Below are positions 35,537-43,759 of a stretch of 64,000 bases of DNA, in pieces; the first letter of the stretch is position 1; every line of letters starts with the position of its first letter. Made by a program: the position numbers and the translations under genes. The notes under the pieces were generated by a model. The model made no database searches. It was not told where the DNA came from and worked only from the letters and a program-made list of their open reading frames with translations. The DNA comes from Mesoflavibacter profundi (GTDB lineage: Bacteria > Bacteroidota > Bacteroidia > Flavobacteriales > Flavobacteriaceae), in NCBI RefSeq assembly GCF_014764305.1, contig NZ_CP061703.1:1315501-1379500 (forward strand), written 5' to 3'.

Positions 35537-37090
35537 ATGGAAGCAACTGCTACCGATTTCGGAATAAAAGACGCTTTAAATCAATTAGGACTTAAAGATG
35601 TAAACGACGGAACATCTACAGGTTCTAATAATTTTGGAAGTGGTGTTTTAATTGCATCATATTCTCCAACAGATGGAAAGCTTATAGGTAAAGTATCTAC
35701 AACGACAAGAGAAGACTACGATAAAGTTATTAAAACTGCTCAAGATGCCTTTTTACAATTTAGAGCAATGCCTGCGCCACAAAGAGGTGAAATTGTAAGA
35801 CAATTTGGTAACCGTTTAAGAGAATTAAAAGAACCATTAGGTAAGTTAGTATCTTACGAAATGGGTAAATCGTTACAAGAAGGTTACGGTGAAGTACAAG
35901 AAATGATAGACATCTGCGACTTCGCAGTAGGTTTATCAAGACAGTTAAACGGACAAACTATTCCATCGGAAAGACCTGGACACGTTATGAGAGAGCAGTG
36001 GCACTCCTTAGGTATTGTTGGGATTATTTCAGCATTTAACTTTCCAGTTGCTGTTTGGTCTTGGAATACAGCATTAGCTTGGGTATGTGGTGATGTTTGT
36101 GTTTGGAAAGCTTCAGAAAAAGCGCCACTTTGTGCTGTAGCTTGTCAAAATATTATAGCTGAGGTATTAAAAGAAAACAACTTACCAGAAGGTATTTCTT
36201 GTATTATAAATGGAGATTATAAAGTAGGAGAATTTATGACTACAGATCATAGAATTCCGTTAATCTCTGCAACAGGATCTACACGTATGGGACGCATTGT
36301 TGGTGCTACTGTTGCCGAGCGTTTTGGTAAATCTTTATTAGAATTAGGAGGAAACAACGCTATAATTATTACGCCAACTGCAGATTTAAAAGTAGTTGTA
36401 CCTGGTGCAGTATTTGGCGCTGTTGGAACTTGCGGACAACGTTGTACAAGTACACGTCGTTTAATTATCCACGAGTCTGTTTACGATAAAGTAAGAGACG
36501 CTATTGTTGGTGCCTACAAGCAATTAACTATTGGAAATCCTTTAGACGAGAAAAATCACATTGGACCATTAATCGATACAGATGCTGTAAACACGTATTT
36601 ATCTGCAATAGAAAAAGCAAAAGCTGAAGGCGGAAATGTACTAGTTGAAGGTGGCGTTTTAGAAGGTGAAGGATACGAGTCTGGTTGTTACGTAAAACCA
36701 GCGATTATTGAAGCTAAAAATGATTTTGAAATTGTTCAAGCAGAAACTTTTGCACCAATTTTATATTTAATGAAATACTCTGGCGATGTAGAAAATGCAA
36801 TCGATATGCAAAATGGTGTTGCACAAGGATTATCGTCTGCAATCATGACTAACGAAATGAAAGAAGCAGAAAAATTCTTATCCTTTGCTGGTAGTGATTG
36901 TGGTATTGCAAACGTCAATATTGGTACTTCTGGAGCAGAAATTGGAGGCGCATTTGGAGGTGAAAAAGAAACTGGTGGCGGACGCGAATCAGGATCTGAT
37001 GCATGGAAGATTTACATGCGTAGACAAACTAACACAGTAAATTATTCAGACCAATTACCTTTAGCACAAGGTATTAAGTTTGATTTATAA
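35537..37090 (+). CDS. Aldehyde dehydrogenase, ALDH7 (antiquitin / piperideine-6-carboxylate dehydrogenase) type
   Basis: NAD-dependent oxidation of a semialdehyde. The nearest characterised relatives (ALDH7A1, AmaB) oxidise alpha-aminoadipic semialdehyde in lysine breakdown. The catalytic Cys303 stands in GTCGQRCTSTRR, the general base Glu in LLELGGNNAI, and the cofactor motif around GIISAFNFPVAVW with Asn. The ends FGGEKETGGGRESGSDAWK are typical for ALDH7. With 517 residues it is of normal length. It stands alone with a strong terminator downstream, so its pathway partners are not in the window. Confidence 0.92.
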   Translation: MEATATDFGIKDALNQLGLKDVNDGTSTGSNNFGSGVLIASYSPTDGKLIGKVSTTTREDYDKVIKTAQDAFLQFRAMPAPQRGEIVRQFGNRLRELKEPLGKLVSYEMGKSLQEGYGEVQEMIDICDFAVGLSRQLNGQTIPSERPGHVMREQWHSLGIVGIISAFNFPVAVWSWNTALAWVCGDVCVWKASEKAPLCAVACQNIIAEVLKENNLPEGISCIINGDYKVGEFMTTDHRIPLISATGSTRMGRIVGATVAERFGKSLLELGGNNAIIITPTADLKVVVPGAVFGAVGTCGQRCTSTRRLIIHESVYDKVRDAIVGAYKQLTIGNPLDEKNHIGPLIDTDAVNTYLSAIEKAKAEGGNVLVEGGVLEGEGYESGCYVKPAIIEAKNDFEIVQAETFAPILYLMKYSGDVENAIDMQNGVAQGLSSAIMTNEMKEAEKFLSFAGSDCGIANVNIGTSGAEIGGAFGGEKETGGGRESGSDAWKIYMRRQTNTVNYSDQLPLAQGIKFDL

Positions 37091-37098
37091 TATAATTT

Positions 37099-37111
37099 CG
37101 CTTTCGCGGAA
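37099..37111. repeat. Copy 1 of a 13-bp GC-rich motif
   Basis: CGCTTTCGCGGAA, the reverse complement of TTCCGCGAAAGCG. Other copies: 42293-42305 and 47335-47347. It is directly downstream of the ALDH7 stop codon and upstream of its terminator. Confidence 0.7.
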
Positions 37112-37114
37112 GTT

Positions 37115-37147
37115 AAGCCACATCTTTTTTTTAGATGTGGCTTTTTT
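37115..37147 (+). terminator. Terminator of the ALDH7 gene
   Basis: AAGCCACATCT pairs perfectly with AGATGTGGCTT around a T loop, followed by a T run. Confidence 0.9.
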
Positions 37148-37279
37148 AATGAAAGATTTTACCTACAATATTTGTGTTTTATCGAAAAATTCACTTTTCA
37201 ATAGAGATATTATAATCTAAGCGTTAAAACATTAACATATTTTTAATAACTTAATACTCATAAACTTAAACCTAAAATT

Positions 37280-38215
37280 ATGAGTAAAAAAACTAGATAT
37301 CTTTTAGGTATTTTACTAACCATTATTATTGGTACTATTTTATATTGGTTTTTTTGTTGTCAATATTGTAGTAACAATGGTAAACACAACCATAAAAAAC
37401 ATCATTTAAAAACTAATGATGTAGTAAAACCTACAGTAACTAAAACACCATTTTTAGTTAACGATCCAAATGGTAATTTTAATATTGAAACAAATAGTAG
37501 TTTTAATTTTAAAACTTCAGATTACCATGTTATTAAACCTTTGTCTCCAAATCTAGAAGACGGTTTAAATAATTTAGCCAAATATTTTAGTTCTAATCCA
37601 GAAAAGCACCTTTTAATTACTGGTGTTTATAAAGAAGAAGAAGAAAACCATTCTGCGTTTCCAAATCTTGGTTTAGCACGAGCAAATGCGGTTAAAAATT
37701 TAATAGCATCAAGAGGTGTTAATTATAAAAATATAACTACAAATAGCCAATTAGATAATAGCTTAACAGCAGATGTAAGTTTGGTTTTATATGGACCTTT
37801 AAATTTTAATATTACAACAAAAGACCAGCAAGATACTGTAAATACAAAAGAATTAGAAGACCAATTAAAAGCTATTAAAGCAGATCCATTAATCTTATAT
37901 TTTGATACTGCACAAGTAGCTATAGAGTTAACAGCTTCACAAAGACAAAAAGTAGCAAATATGGTAGATTATTTAACAAAAGTAGATCAATCCCATATTG
38001 TTATTACTGGTCATACAGATAACCAAGGATCTAGAGAAACTAATATTAAAGTAGGTCAAGGTAGAGCAGATTTTGCTAAAAATTATCTTATGGATAACGG
38101 TATACCAGAAAACAAGATTATTAGTACATCTGTTGGACCAGATCACCCAATTGCAGATAATACAACAGAAGAAGGAAAAGCAAAAAATAGACGCGTTGTC
38201 GTAACCATTAACTAA
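37280..38215 (+). CDS. OmpA-family protein with two OmpA-like domains
   Basis: Inner-membrane-anchored or periplasmic protein. An N-terminal membrane helix (~7-26) is followed by a Cys- and His-rich stretch (CCQYCSNNGKHNHKKHH). The first OmpA-like domain is degenerate (~85-165: LITGVYKEEEE, LGLARANAVKNLIASRG); the second is canonical (~200-310: LYFDTAQVAIELT, ITGHTDNQGSRETN, GQGRADFAKNYL, NRRVVVTI). OmpA domains bind peptidoglycan. The membrane helix, instead of a cleavable signal, suggests it spans from inner membrane to wall. It forms an operon with the next gene, 11 bases away. Confidence 0.85.
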   Translation: MSKKTRYLLGILLTIIIGTILYWFFCCQYCSNNGKHNHKKHHLKTNDVVKPTVTKTPFLVNDPNGNFNIETNSSFNFKTSDYHVIKPLSPNLEDGLNNLAKYFSSNPEKHLLITGVYKEEEENHSAFPNLGLARANAVKNLIASRGVNYKNITTNSQLDNSLTADVSLVLYGPLNFNITTKDQQDTVNTKELEDQLKAIKADPLILYFDTAQVAIELTASQRQKVANMVDYLTKVDQSHIVITGHTDNQGSRETNIKVGQGRADFAKNYLMDNGIPENKIISTSVGPDHPIADNTTEEGKAKNRRVVVTIN

Positions 38216-38226
38216 AACTAAAAACC

Positions 38227-38790
38227 ATGACTATAATTTTATTATCAATACCATGTTGGTTAATTCCATTACTAGTTGGATTAATATGTGCCTTTTTAGG
38301 GTATTTATTAGGTAAACTTTTAAGTTCTAAAAACACAACTACTATAGATGTAGATGTGTATAAAAACAGGATTTCTAAATTAGAAACAGATCTTGCAGCA
38401 TGTAAATCAAGTAAATCTAATGTGTCTCATACATCTGGTGCAGCAAACACAATTGCATCGTCTTTAACAGCAACAAATACTATTAAAGGTGTTGCGTTTA
38501 ATCCAGAAGAAGCTAAAGCAGTTTTTGGGAAAAAAATAACAGAAAACGACTTAACCGTTGTAGAAGGTATTGGACCTAAAATAAAAGAACTATTTCATAA
38601 TCATGATGTAACTACTTGGGCAGATTTAGCAAATTGTACTGTAGAAAAGTGTAAAGACGTTTTAAAATCTGGCGGAAAACGTTTTGAAATGCACAAACCA
38701 GGAACTTGGCCAAAACAAGCAGAATATGCTGCAAAAGGACAATGGAAAGCATTAAAAGAATGGCAAAGCCAATTAAATGGCGGTAAATAA
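38227..38790 (+). CDS. Membrane-anchored protein with helix-hairpin-helix domain
   Basis: The N-terminus is a membrane helix (~9-31: IPLLVGLICAFLGYLLGKLL), then a short coiled-coil-like segment (YKNRISKLETDLAACKSS), a Ser/Thr linker, and a C-terminal helix-hairpin-helix domain: ENDLTVVEGIGPKIKELF (VEGIGPK is the hairpin signature), with EMHKPGTWPKQAEYAAKGQW after it. HhH domains usually bind DNA or mediate protein contacts. Similar single-helix plus HhH proteins accompany OmpA-like proteins in other Bacteroidota; the function is not known. It is the second gene of the OmpA operon. Confidence 0.65.
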   Translation: MTIILLSIPCWLIPLLVGLICAFLGYLLGKLLSSKNTTTIDVDVYKNRISKLETDLAACKSSKSNVSHTSGAANTIASSLTATNTIKGVAFNPEEAKAVFGKKITENDLTVVEGIGPKIKELFHNHDVTTWADLANCTVEKCKDVLKSGGKRFEMHKPGTWPKQAEYAAKGQWKALKEWQSQLNGGK

Positions 38791-38803
38791 TTTACTAACC
38801 AAC

Positions 38804-38838
38804 AAAAAACCACTGTCGTGATTTGATAGTGGTTTTTT
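38804..38838. terminator. Bidirectional terminator after the HhH gene
   Basis: AAAAAACCACT pairs with AGTGGTTTTTT, giving T runs on both strands between convergent genes. Confidence 0.85.
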
Positions 38839-38845
38839 TAATTTA

Positions 38846-38886
38846 AATCTTTTTCAATGCCGAAACTTTATCGGGAGAAAAAGATT
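38846..38886. repeat. Second inverted repeat in the convergent spacer
   Basis: AATCTTTTTC and GAAAAAGATT form an outer 10-bp stem, and CCGA/TCGG an inner one. It follows the terminator at 38804-38838 and may be the terminator of the minus-strand gene, or a copy of a dispersed repeat. Confidence 0.5.
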
Positions 38887-38995
38887 ATAGAAAGTTGATT
38901 AATAGCTCTGTAAATATATCACAGAACATTAAACTTACGGTTAACTAATTTATAACTGGTCGTTAATTTTGTATAAATGGTAGTTTAATACTTGA

Positions 38996-40126
38996 TTAAC
39001 TGTATTTTACCTTTCTTAATATTCTAATACACTCTTTATATTTGATATAAATTTTTGGGTATTTTTTTAAAAAAGGTTTAGATTCATGTAGCTTATCTAT
39101 GGCTTCATGAAATAAATTTAGATAACATATTAGATACGTTTCTGGTAGGTTGTTTAGATCTTGTAATTCTATTTTATTTAAAGAAATTCCTTTTTTTAAT
39201 TTTTCTAAAATAGAATTATTAGAATTATAAATATGATGAAGTACTTTTTTATCATATTCTGGCGGATTAAAAACCAAAGTGCTGTTTATGTTGTAATTTG
39301 CATTTTCGTTAAAAGAAATTGTGGTTTCTTCTAGCGGATAATACTTGTAATTACCTTGTATGCCTAGTTGTACATATTCTAAAATAGAAAAAGAATCTTC
39401 GTTATATTGTATAGCGACTTCATCTAACGTAGAGTAAAACAATCTAACCTGTTCGTTAATTAGTTCTATGTCAACTCTAGAATAAAAAACTTCGTCTTTT
39501 ACCACCTTTTTTATTCCTGCCCAACAGACTATAAAGTACTCTTTAAAGACTATGTATTTTGGATTGTAATCGTTTCTTTTTTGCATAAAATCCATAACAC
39601 CATCTAAAATATGCTGAATGTTATTTTGCGCATGTTTCTCGATAGAAGCAACAATTTCAGAATTTACATCCTTAATTTCTATATCAAAAACTTTAGGCAT
39701 ACTCATGCTTCCGTCTCTAAAAAAAACAGAGCCGCCATAATATTTCCAAATGTTTTTTCTTAAAGATGTAAGTCCGTCGCTTGGTCTAATAGTGACTAAT
39801 CCGACAACCTTGTAATCTGGTAAATGCGGAAAAGGAATGTTTTCATATTGTACAATTGGCGGATTGGTTAAATAGGCATTTATTAAATTCTGAATTTTAG
39901 AATCGTCAAAAAAATCTACACCAACTATTTTATTGTCTTCGTCTTCTACGCCAATGACGATATAAGAATTATTTTTTGGGTTAGAGTTAGAAAGTGCGCA
40001 AACGTGTTTTAAAAATTTTGCTTTGCCTTCTTTTTGACCAATATCAATTTTTCGTTTTTTGTCATAAAAACTGTTCTCATCATTATGAGCAAGTAAGTTT
40101 TTAATTAAAAGACGTTTATTGATCAT
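38996..40126 (-). CDS. AlbA_2 (Schlafen-type) domain protein
   Basis: The N-terminal ~150 residues look like an AlbA_2 nucleic-acid-binding domain: KAKFLKHVCALSNSNPKN, YIVIGVEDEDNKIVGVDFF, LINAYLTNPPIVQYE and VVGLVTIRP are the usual run of strands and helices. The C-terminal 220 residues show no family I recognise. There are no membrane segments. AlbA_2 proteins are often transcription regulators or defence-linked, but no partner gene is adjacent. The HD hydrolase upstream is only 32 bases away, so co-transcription is likely. Confidence 0.7.
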   Translation of the reverse strand: MINKRLLIKNLLAHNDENSFYDKKRKIDIGQKEGKAKFLKHVCALSNSNPKNNSYIVIGVEDEDNKIVGVDFFDDSKIQNLINAYLTNPPIVQYENIPFPHLPDYKVVGLVTIRPSDGLTSLRKNIWKYYGGSVFFRDGSMSMPKVFDIEIKDVNSEIVASIEKHAQNNIQHILDGVMDFMQKRNDYNPKYIVFKEYFIVCWAGIKKVVKDEVFYSRVDIELINEQVRLFYSTLDEVAIQYNEDSFSILEYVQLGIQGNYKYYPLEETTISFNENANYNINSTLVFNPPEYDKKVLHHIYNSNNSILEKLKKGISLNKIELQDLNNLPETYLICYLNLFHEAIDKLHESKPFLKKYPKIYIKYKECIRILRKVKYS

Positions 40127-40158
40127 TTGTTTGTCATTACTGCGTTGGTACGAAACTT

Positions 40159-40788
40159 TTAAAGTGTTTCTAATTCTCTTTTTATATTTTCTCTAGCCTT
40201 ATTTTCAAATTGTATTTTATAAGTTTTAGTAAAGTACAAGTTGTCCCGTTCTAAAAAGTGTTTAAGCACTTTTTTTCGACCAGATTTATACATAAAATCA
40301 GGATATATTTTATACTCTTTTCTAATTTGTTGAGTATAATTTTTATAAGTTTCCCAATTAGATCCAAGAATCGATAAATCTAAATCTAATAGGTAAGCGT
40401 TATCTTGATTTTGATTTAAAATTACGTTATGTTTTTTAGTTGAAAGGATTAATTCTTCAACTTTTTTAATCGAATTTATATTAAAACTGAATGATTTAAG
40501 TCTGTTTTTAGCAAATGCTGCGCTTTTTTCTTCGTTGTCTTTTTTGGTTGATTTGTAGATAATATCGTGATACCAAATTGCAAATTTGAGTTCTGGAAGA
40601 TTAGCTATTTCATCTTTAATAGTTTCAAGTTGAACTAGCATATTATGAATGTGTTCTAGATTATGATAATATCTTGATTTTTTAGAATACTGAGATATAA
40701 TGTCTTCCCAATAATTATAGATTAAATCTTTATCACTAGAATAATTTGAAGCTAAAGCAATCCATTCATTTTTCAACCAATCTATCAT
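40159..40788 (-). CDS. Predicted metal-dependent HD-superfamily hydrolase
   Basis: A 209-residue cytoplasmic protein. Metal ligands of the HD fold: His42/His46 in RYYHNLEHIHNM, His74-Asp75 in AIWYHDIIYKS, and a late Asp in LLDLDLSILGS. The C-terminal YKSGRKKVLKHFLERDNLYFT is characteristic of a family of uncharacterised HD proteins that may hydrolyse phosphates. The substrate is unknown. It begins 3 bases after the SDR stop codon, so both are likely co-transcribed. Confidence 0.85.
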   Translation of the reverse strand: MIDWLKNEWIALASNYSSDKDLIYNYWEDIISQYSKKSRYYHNLEHIHNMLVQLETIKDEIANLPELKFAIWYHDIIYKSTKKDNEEKSAAFAKNRLKSFSFNINSIKKVEELILSTKKHNVILNQNQDNAYLLDLDLSILGSNWETYKNYTQQIRKEYKIYPDFMYKSGRKKVLKHFLERDNLYFTKTYKIQFENKARENIKRELETL

Positions 40789-40791
40789 AGA

Positions 40792-41544
40792 TTACTCTTT
40801 TTTCACAATCGTGCTACTAGCTTGAGCCGTACAAAACATTAACACGTCTGCAAGGTTAACATGTGCTGGACGCGATACAGCAAAATAGATAACTTCGGCA
40901 ACATCATCTGCTTGTAACGCTTTGTAACCTGTATAAACGGTATCTGCTTTGGCATCACCTTTAAAGCGTACTTTAGAGAATTCAGTTTCTACTAATCCAG
41001 GATTTATAGCTGTAACTTTAATCCCAAAAGGGTTAAGGTCTATACGCATACCTTCGGTGATGGCAACAACTGCGTGTTTACTTCCGCAGTATACATTTCC
41101 GTTGGGATATACTTCTTTTCCCGCAGAAGAGCCAATGTTAATAATGTGTCCGCTTTTACGCTCGGTCATATTTGGGATTATGGCTTTGCTAACGTAAAGT
41201 AAACCCTTAACGTTTATGTCCATCATTTTGTCCCAATCGTCTAAATTTCCGCTTTGGATAGGATCTAATCCGTGTGCATTACCTGCATTATTAATTAAAA
41301 TATCTATGGTTTTAAATTCGTCTGGTAAAGAATTTATAGCATTAAACACAGCATTTTTGTCACTAACATCAAAATTTAAAGTAAAAACTTTAGTTTGCTT
41401 AGACAGTGCTTTTTCAATGGTGTCTAATCGTTCTTGTCGTCTTCCGCAAAGTATAAGTTTAATGCCATGTTTGGCAAATTCGTGTGCTGTTGCTCTTCCT
41501 ATTCCGCTTGTTGCTCCTGTTATTAATGCAGTTTTTTGACTCAT
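40792..41544 (-). CDS. Short-chain dehydrogenase/reductase (YdfG-like)
   Basis: NAD(P)-dependent oxidoreductase. The cofactor motif TGATSGIG is at residues 10-17, NNAG at 85-88, and the Ser-Tyr-Lys active site is Ser139/140, Tyr152 and Lys156 in NVYCGSKHAV. The sequence resembles the YdfG group, which reduces 3-hydroxy acids such as serine or malonic semialdehyde. The true substrate cannot be determined. Length 250, normal. Confidence 0.9.
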   Translation of the reverse strand: MSQKTALITGATSGIGRATAHEFAKHGIKLILCGRRQERLDTIEKALSKQTKVFTLNFDVSDKNAVFNAINSLPDEFKTIDILINNAGNAHGLDPIQSGNLDDWDKMMDINVKGLLYVSKAIIPNMTERKSGHIINIGSSAGKEVYPNGNVYCGSKHAVVAITEGMRIDLNPFGIKVTAINPGLVETEFSKVRFKGDAKADTVYTGYKALQADDVAEVIYFAVSRPAHVNLADVLMFCTAQASSTIVKKE

Positions 41545-41608
41545 TTTTTTACAGTTTTTAAAGGTCTAAATTTTAATGTATAAAGTTTTAGTTTTTCTAT
41601 TTGAATAA

Positions 41609-42475
41609 TTAAGGCACTTTATGACCTTGACAAGCTACTAAAATTAAGAACCAATCTTCCAGTTCTAAATCAATTTTAGTAGCTGCATAAGCATCTTTTA
41701 GACGTTGTTTTGTTGTAGTACCAACTACAGGAATAATGTTTGAAGGATGTTTTAATATCCAAGCTAATAGTAATTGGTCTTCGGTAGCATTGTATTTATC
41801 TAAAAAAGCGCCTAATTGCTTGTGTATACGTCTTGTTTGCTCTGTATCTTCTTTAAACACATAACCTAAAGGTGACCATGACATAGGTTGAATGTTGTTT
41901 AGCGTCATATGGTCTAATGTACCATCGTGCATAGCGGTATGCTGTGTTAAAGAAAACTCTATTTGATTAACGTCTACACCAACATATTTATTTAATAAAT
42001 CCGTTTGATTTGGTGTAAAATTAGAAACTCCAAACGATTTAATTTTTCCTTCTTTTTTTAATATTGAAATTGCTTCGGCAATAACCTCAGGTTGCATTAA
42101 TGGACTTGGTCTATGCAATAATAACAGATCTAAATAATCTGTTTTTAGATGTTTTAAGCTGTTTTCGGCAGACCAAATAATATATTCTTTAGTGTAGTTA
42201 TAGTGTTTAACTTTTAATTCTGGTCTAGATTTACCAAGGTATTGTATGCCGCATTTGCTAATTAACTCAATGTTATTTCTGTCGATTCCGCTTTCCGCGA
42301 AAGCGTGACCAAAATCTGCTTCAGTACTGTAATCGCCGTAAATATCTGCATGATCAAAGGTGTGTATATCGTTTTCTACACAATGATGCATAAGATTAAT
42401 CATTTCTTGTTTTGACAATTGTTTTCCCCATTGTCCCCAAGTCATTGTTCCAGCTATTACTTTAGAAAAATTCAT
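41609..42475 (-). CDS. Aldo/keto reductase (YdhF-like)
   Basis: NADPH-dependent carbonyl reductase. The catalytic tetrad is seen as Asp in DHADIYG, with its Tyr, Lys in LISKCGIQ and His in LLLHRPSPLM; the NADPH-binding end is VVGTTTKQRLKDA. The segment HAFAESGIDRNN is encoded by a GC-rich palindrome (42289-42305) that matches an interspersed 13-mer; the encoded residues still look normal for the family. Divergent from the moxR operon. Confidence 0.9.
   Translation of the reverse strand: MNFSKVIAGTMTWGQWGKQLSKQEMINLMHHCVENDIHTFDHADIYGDYSTEADFGHAFAESGIDRNNIELISKCGIQYLGKSRPELKVKHYNYTKEYIIWSAENSLKHLKTDYLDLLLLHRPSPLMQPEVIAEAISILKKEGKIKSFGVSNFTPNQTDLLNKYVGVDVNQIEFSLTQHTAMHDGTLDHMTLNNIQPMSWSPLGYVFKEDTEQTRRIHKQLGAFLDKYNATEDQLLLAWILKHPSNIIPVVGTTTKQRLKDAYAATKIDLELEDWFLILVACQGHKVP
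42293..42305. repeat. Copy 2 of the 13-bp GC-rich motif, inside the aldo/keto reductase gene
   Basis: TTCCGCGAAAGCG. It forms part of a larger palindrome CGCTTTCCGCGAAAGCG (42289-42305) with 6-bp arms. It is in frame and encodes part of HAFAESG. Confidence 0.7.
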
Positions 42476-42644
42476 TCTTTTTAATTTGAGTTTTTATATT
42501 TGTGCTAATTATGTAAAAATACTCTTAAAAGTCTTTTAAATTAAGAACTTTTAACCAATTATTAACATCGGTAATTGAAAAAAAATTACAATTTGCAGAG
42601 CTTGAAATTATTATAGTTTCAAATTCCTAAAAAACTAATTTATA

Positions 42645-43646
42645 ATGGAAGATACTAGTACTGTTGATATTGCATCAATAAATGCGAAAATAGAAAAGGA
42701 GAGTGCATTTGTAGACTTACTTATGCTAGAAATGAATAAAGTAATTGTTGGACAAAAACACATGGTCGAGCGATTACTAATCGGATTATTAGGACAAGGA
42801 CATATACTTCTTGAAGGTGTGCCAGGTCTAGCAAAAACTTTAGCGATTAACACTTTATCACAAGCTATTGATGCTAGTTTTAGTAGGATACAATTTACAC
42901 CAGATTTATTACCTGCAGATGTTGTTGGTACATTAATCTATAACATTAAAGAAAATGACTTTTCGATAAAAAAGGGACCAATATTTGCCAATTTTGTTTT
43001 GGCAGACGAGATTAACCGTGCACCAGCAAAAGTACAATCGGCTTTATTAGAAGCGATGCAAGAAAAGCAAGTAACTATTGGTGACGAGACCTTTAAATTA
43101 GATAAGCCATTTTTAGTAATGGCAACTCAAAACCCAGTAGAACAAGAAGGAACGTATCCTTTACCAGAAGCACAGGTAGACCGTTTTATGCTAAAAACGG
43201 TGATTGATTACCCTAAACAAGCTGAAGAGCAATTAATCATGCGTGCTAATTTAAAAGGCGCTTGGGATAAAGTAAATCCTGTTGTTACTACAGATCAAAT
43301 TATAAGAGCACAAAAAGCAGTAAGAGAAGTGTACATGGATGAAAAGATTGAAAAATATATCCTAGACATCATCTTTGCTACACGTTACCCAGAACAATAT
43401 AGACTAGATGATTTAAAACCATTAATATCTTTTGGTGCGTCGCCACGTGGTAGTATTAACTTAGCTAATGCAGCAAAATGTTATGCGTTTATCAAACGTC
43501 GTGGTTATGTAATTCCAGAAGATGTTCGTGCTGTTGTACAAGATGTATTACGTCACCGTATCGGAATTACTTACGAAGCTGAAGCAGAAAACGTAACTGC
43601 AGAAGACATCGTGAACAAGATTGTAAACGAAATTGAAGTACCTTAA
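42645..43646 (+). CDS. MoxR-family AAA+ ATPase
   Basis: Chaperone-like ATPase believed to load or mature the von Willebrand-factor proteins encoded downstream. Walker A is GVPGLAKT (58-65), Walker B VLADEINRAP; the sensor region is MATQNPVEQEGTYPLPEAQ, and ASPRGSINLANAAKCYA belongs to the lid. The 333 residues fit the RavA/MoxR group. First gene of a co-oriented operon ending at 51919. The next gene is 113 bases away, a gap filled by a heptamer repeat. Confidence 0.95.
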   Translation: MEDTSTVDIASINAKIEKESAFVDLLMLEMNKVIVGQKHMVERLLIGLLGQGHILLEGVPGLAKTLAINTLSQAIDASFSRIQFTPDLLPADVVGTLIYNIKENDFSIKKGPIFANFVLADEINRAPAKVQSALLEAMQEKQVTIGDETFKLDKPFLVMATQNPVEQEGTYPLPEAQVDRFMLKTVIDYPKQAEEQLIMRANLKGAWDKVNPVVTTDQIIRAQKAVREVYMDEKIEKYILDIIFATRYPEQYRLDDLKPLISFGASPRGSINLANAAKCYAFIKRRGYVIPEDVRAVVQDVLRHRIGITYEAEAENVTAEDIVNKIVNEIEVP

Positions 43647-43757
43647 TCAGTTGGCAGTATTTAGTCAACAGTCTTCAGTAAAACTTAATTTACCGAATTC
43701 TTTTAACTAAATACTATTTAGGACTGCAAACTGCACACTGAACACTGCATACTGAAA
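43645..43757. repeat. Inverted arrays of a degenerate 7-bp unit (NNNCAGT)
   Basis: The left array has CAGT (once TAGT) at 43648, 43655, 43662, 43669 and 43676, an exact period of 7. The right array has the reverse, ACTG at 43723, 43730, 43737, 43744 and 43751 with the same period, preceded by weaker ACT copies at 43706 and 43713. The arrays face each other and fill the whole moxR/DUF58 spacer up to 3 bases before the next start codon. I recall CAGTnnn strings of this kind from other flavobacterial intergenic regions; no function is known to me. Confidence 0.75.
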
Positions 43758-43759
43758 CA

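Noticed and set aside
38996-42475. Defence island around the AlbA_2 and HD genes
   Set aside because: The neighbours are ordinary SDR and aldo/keto reductase genes, with no nuclease, integrase, toxin or base composition shift.
43645-43757. CRISPR-like array from the CAGT periodicity
   Set aside because: The period of 7 bases is far too short, and there are no spacers of phage length.
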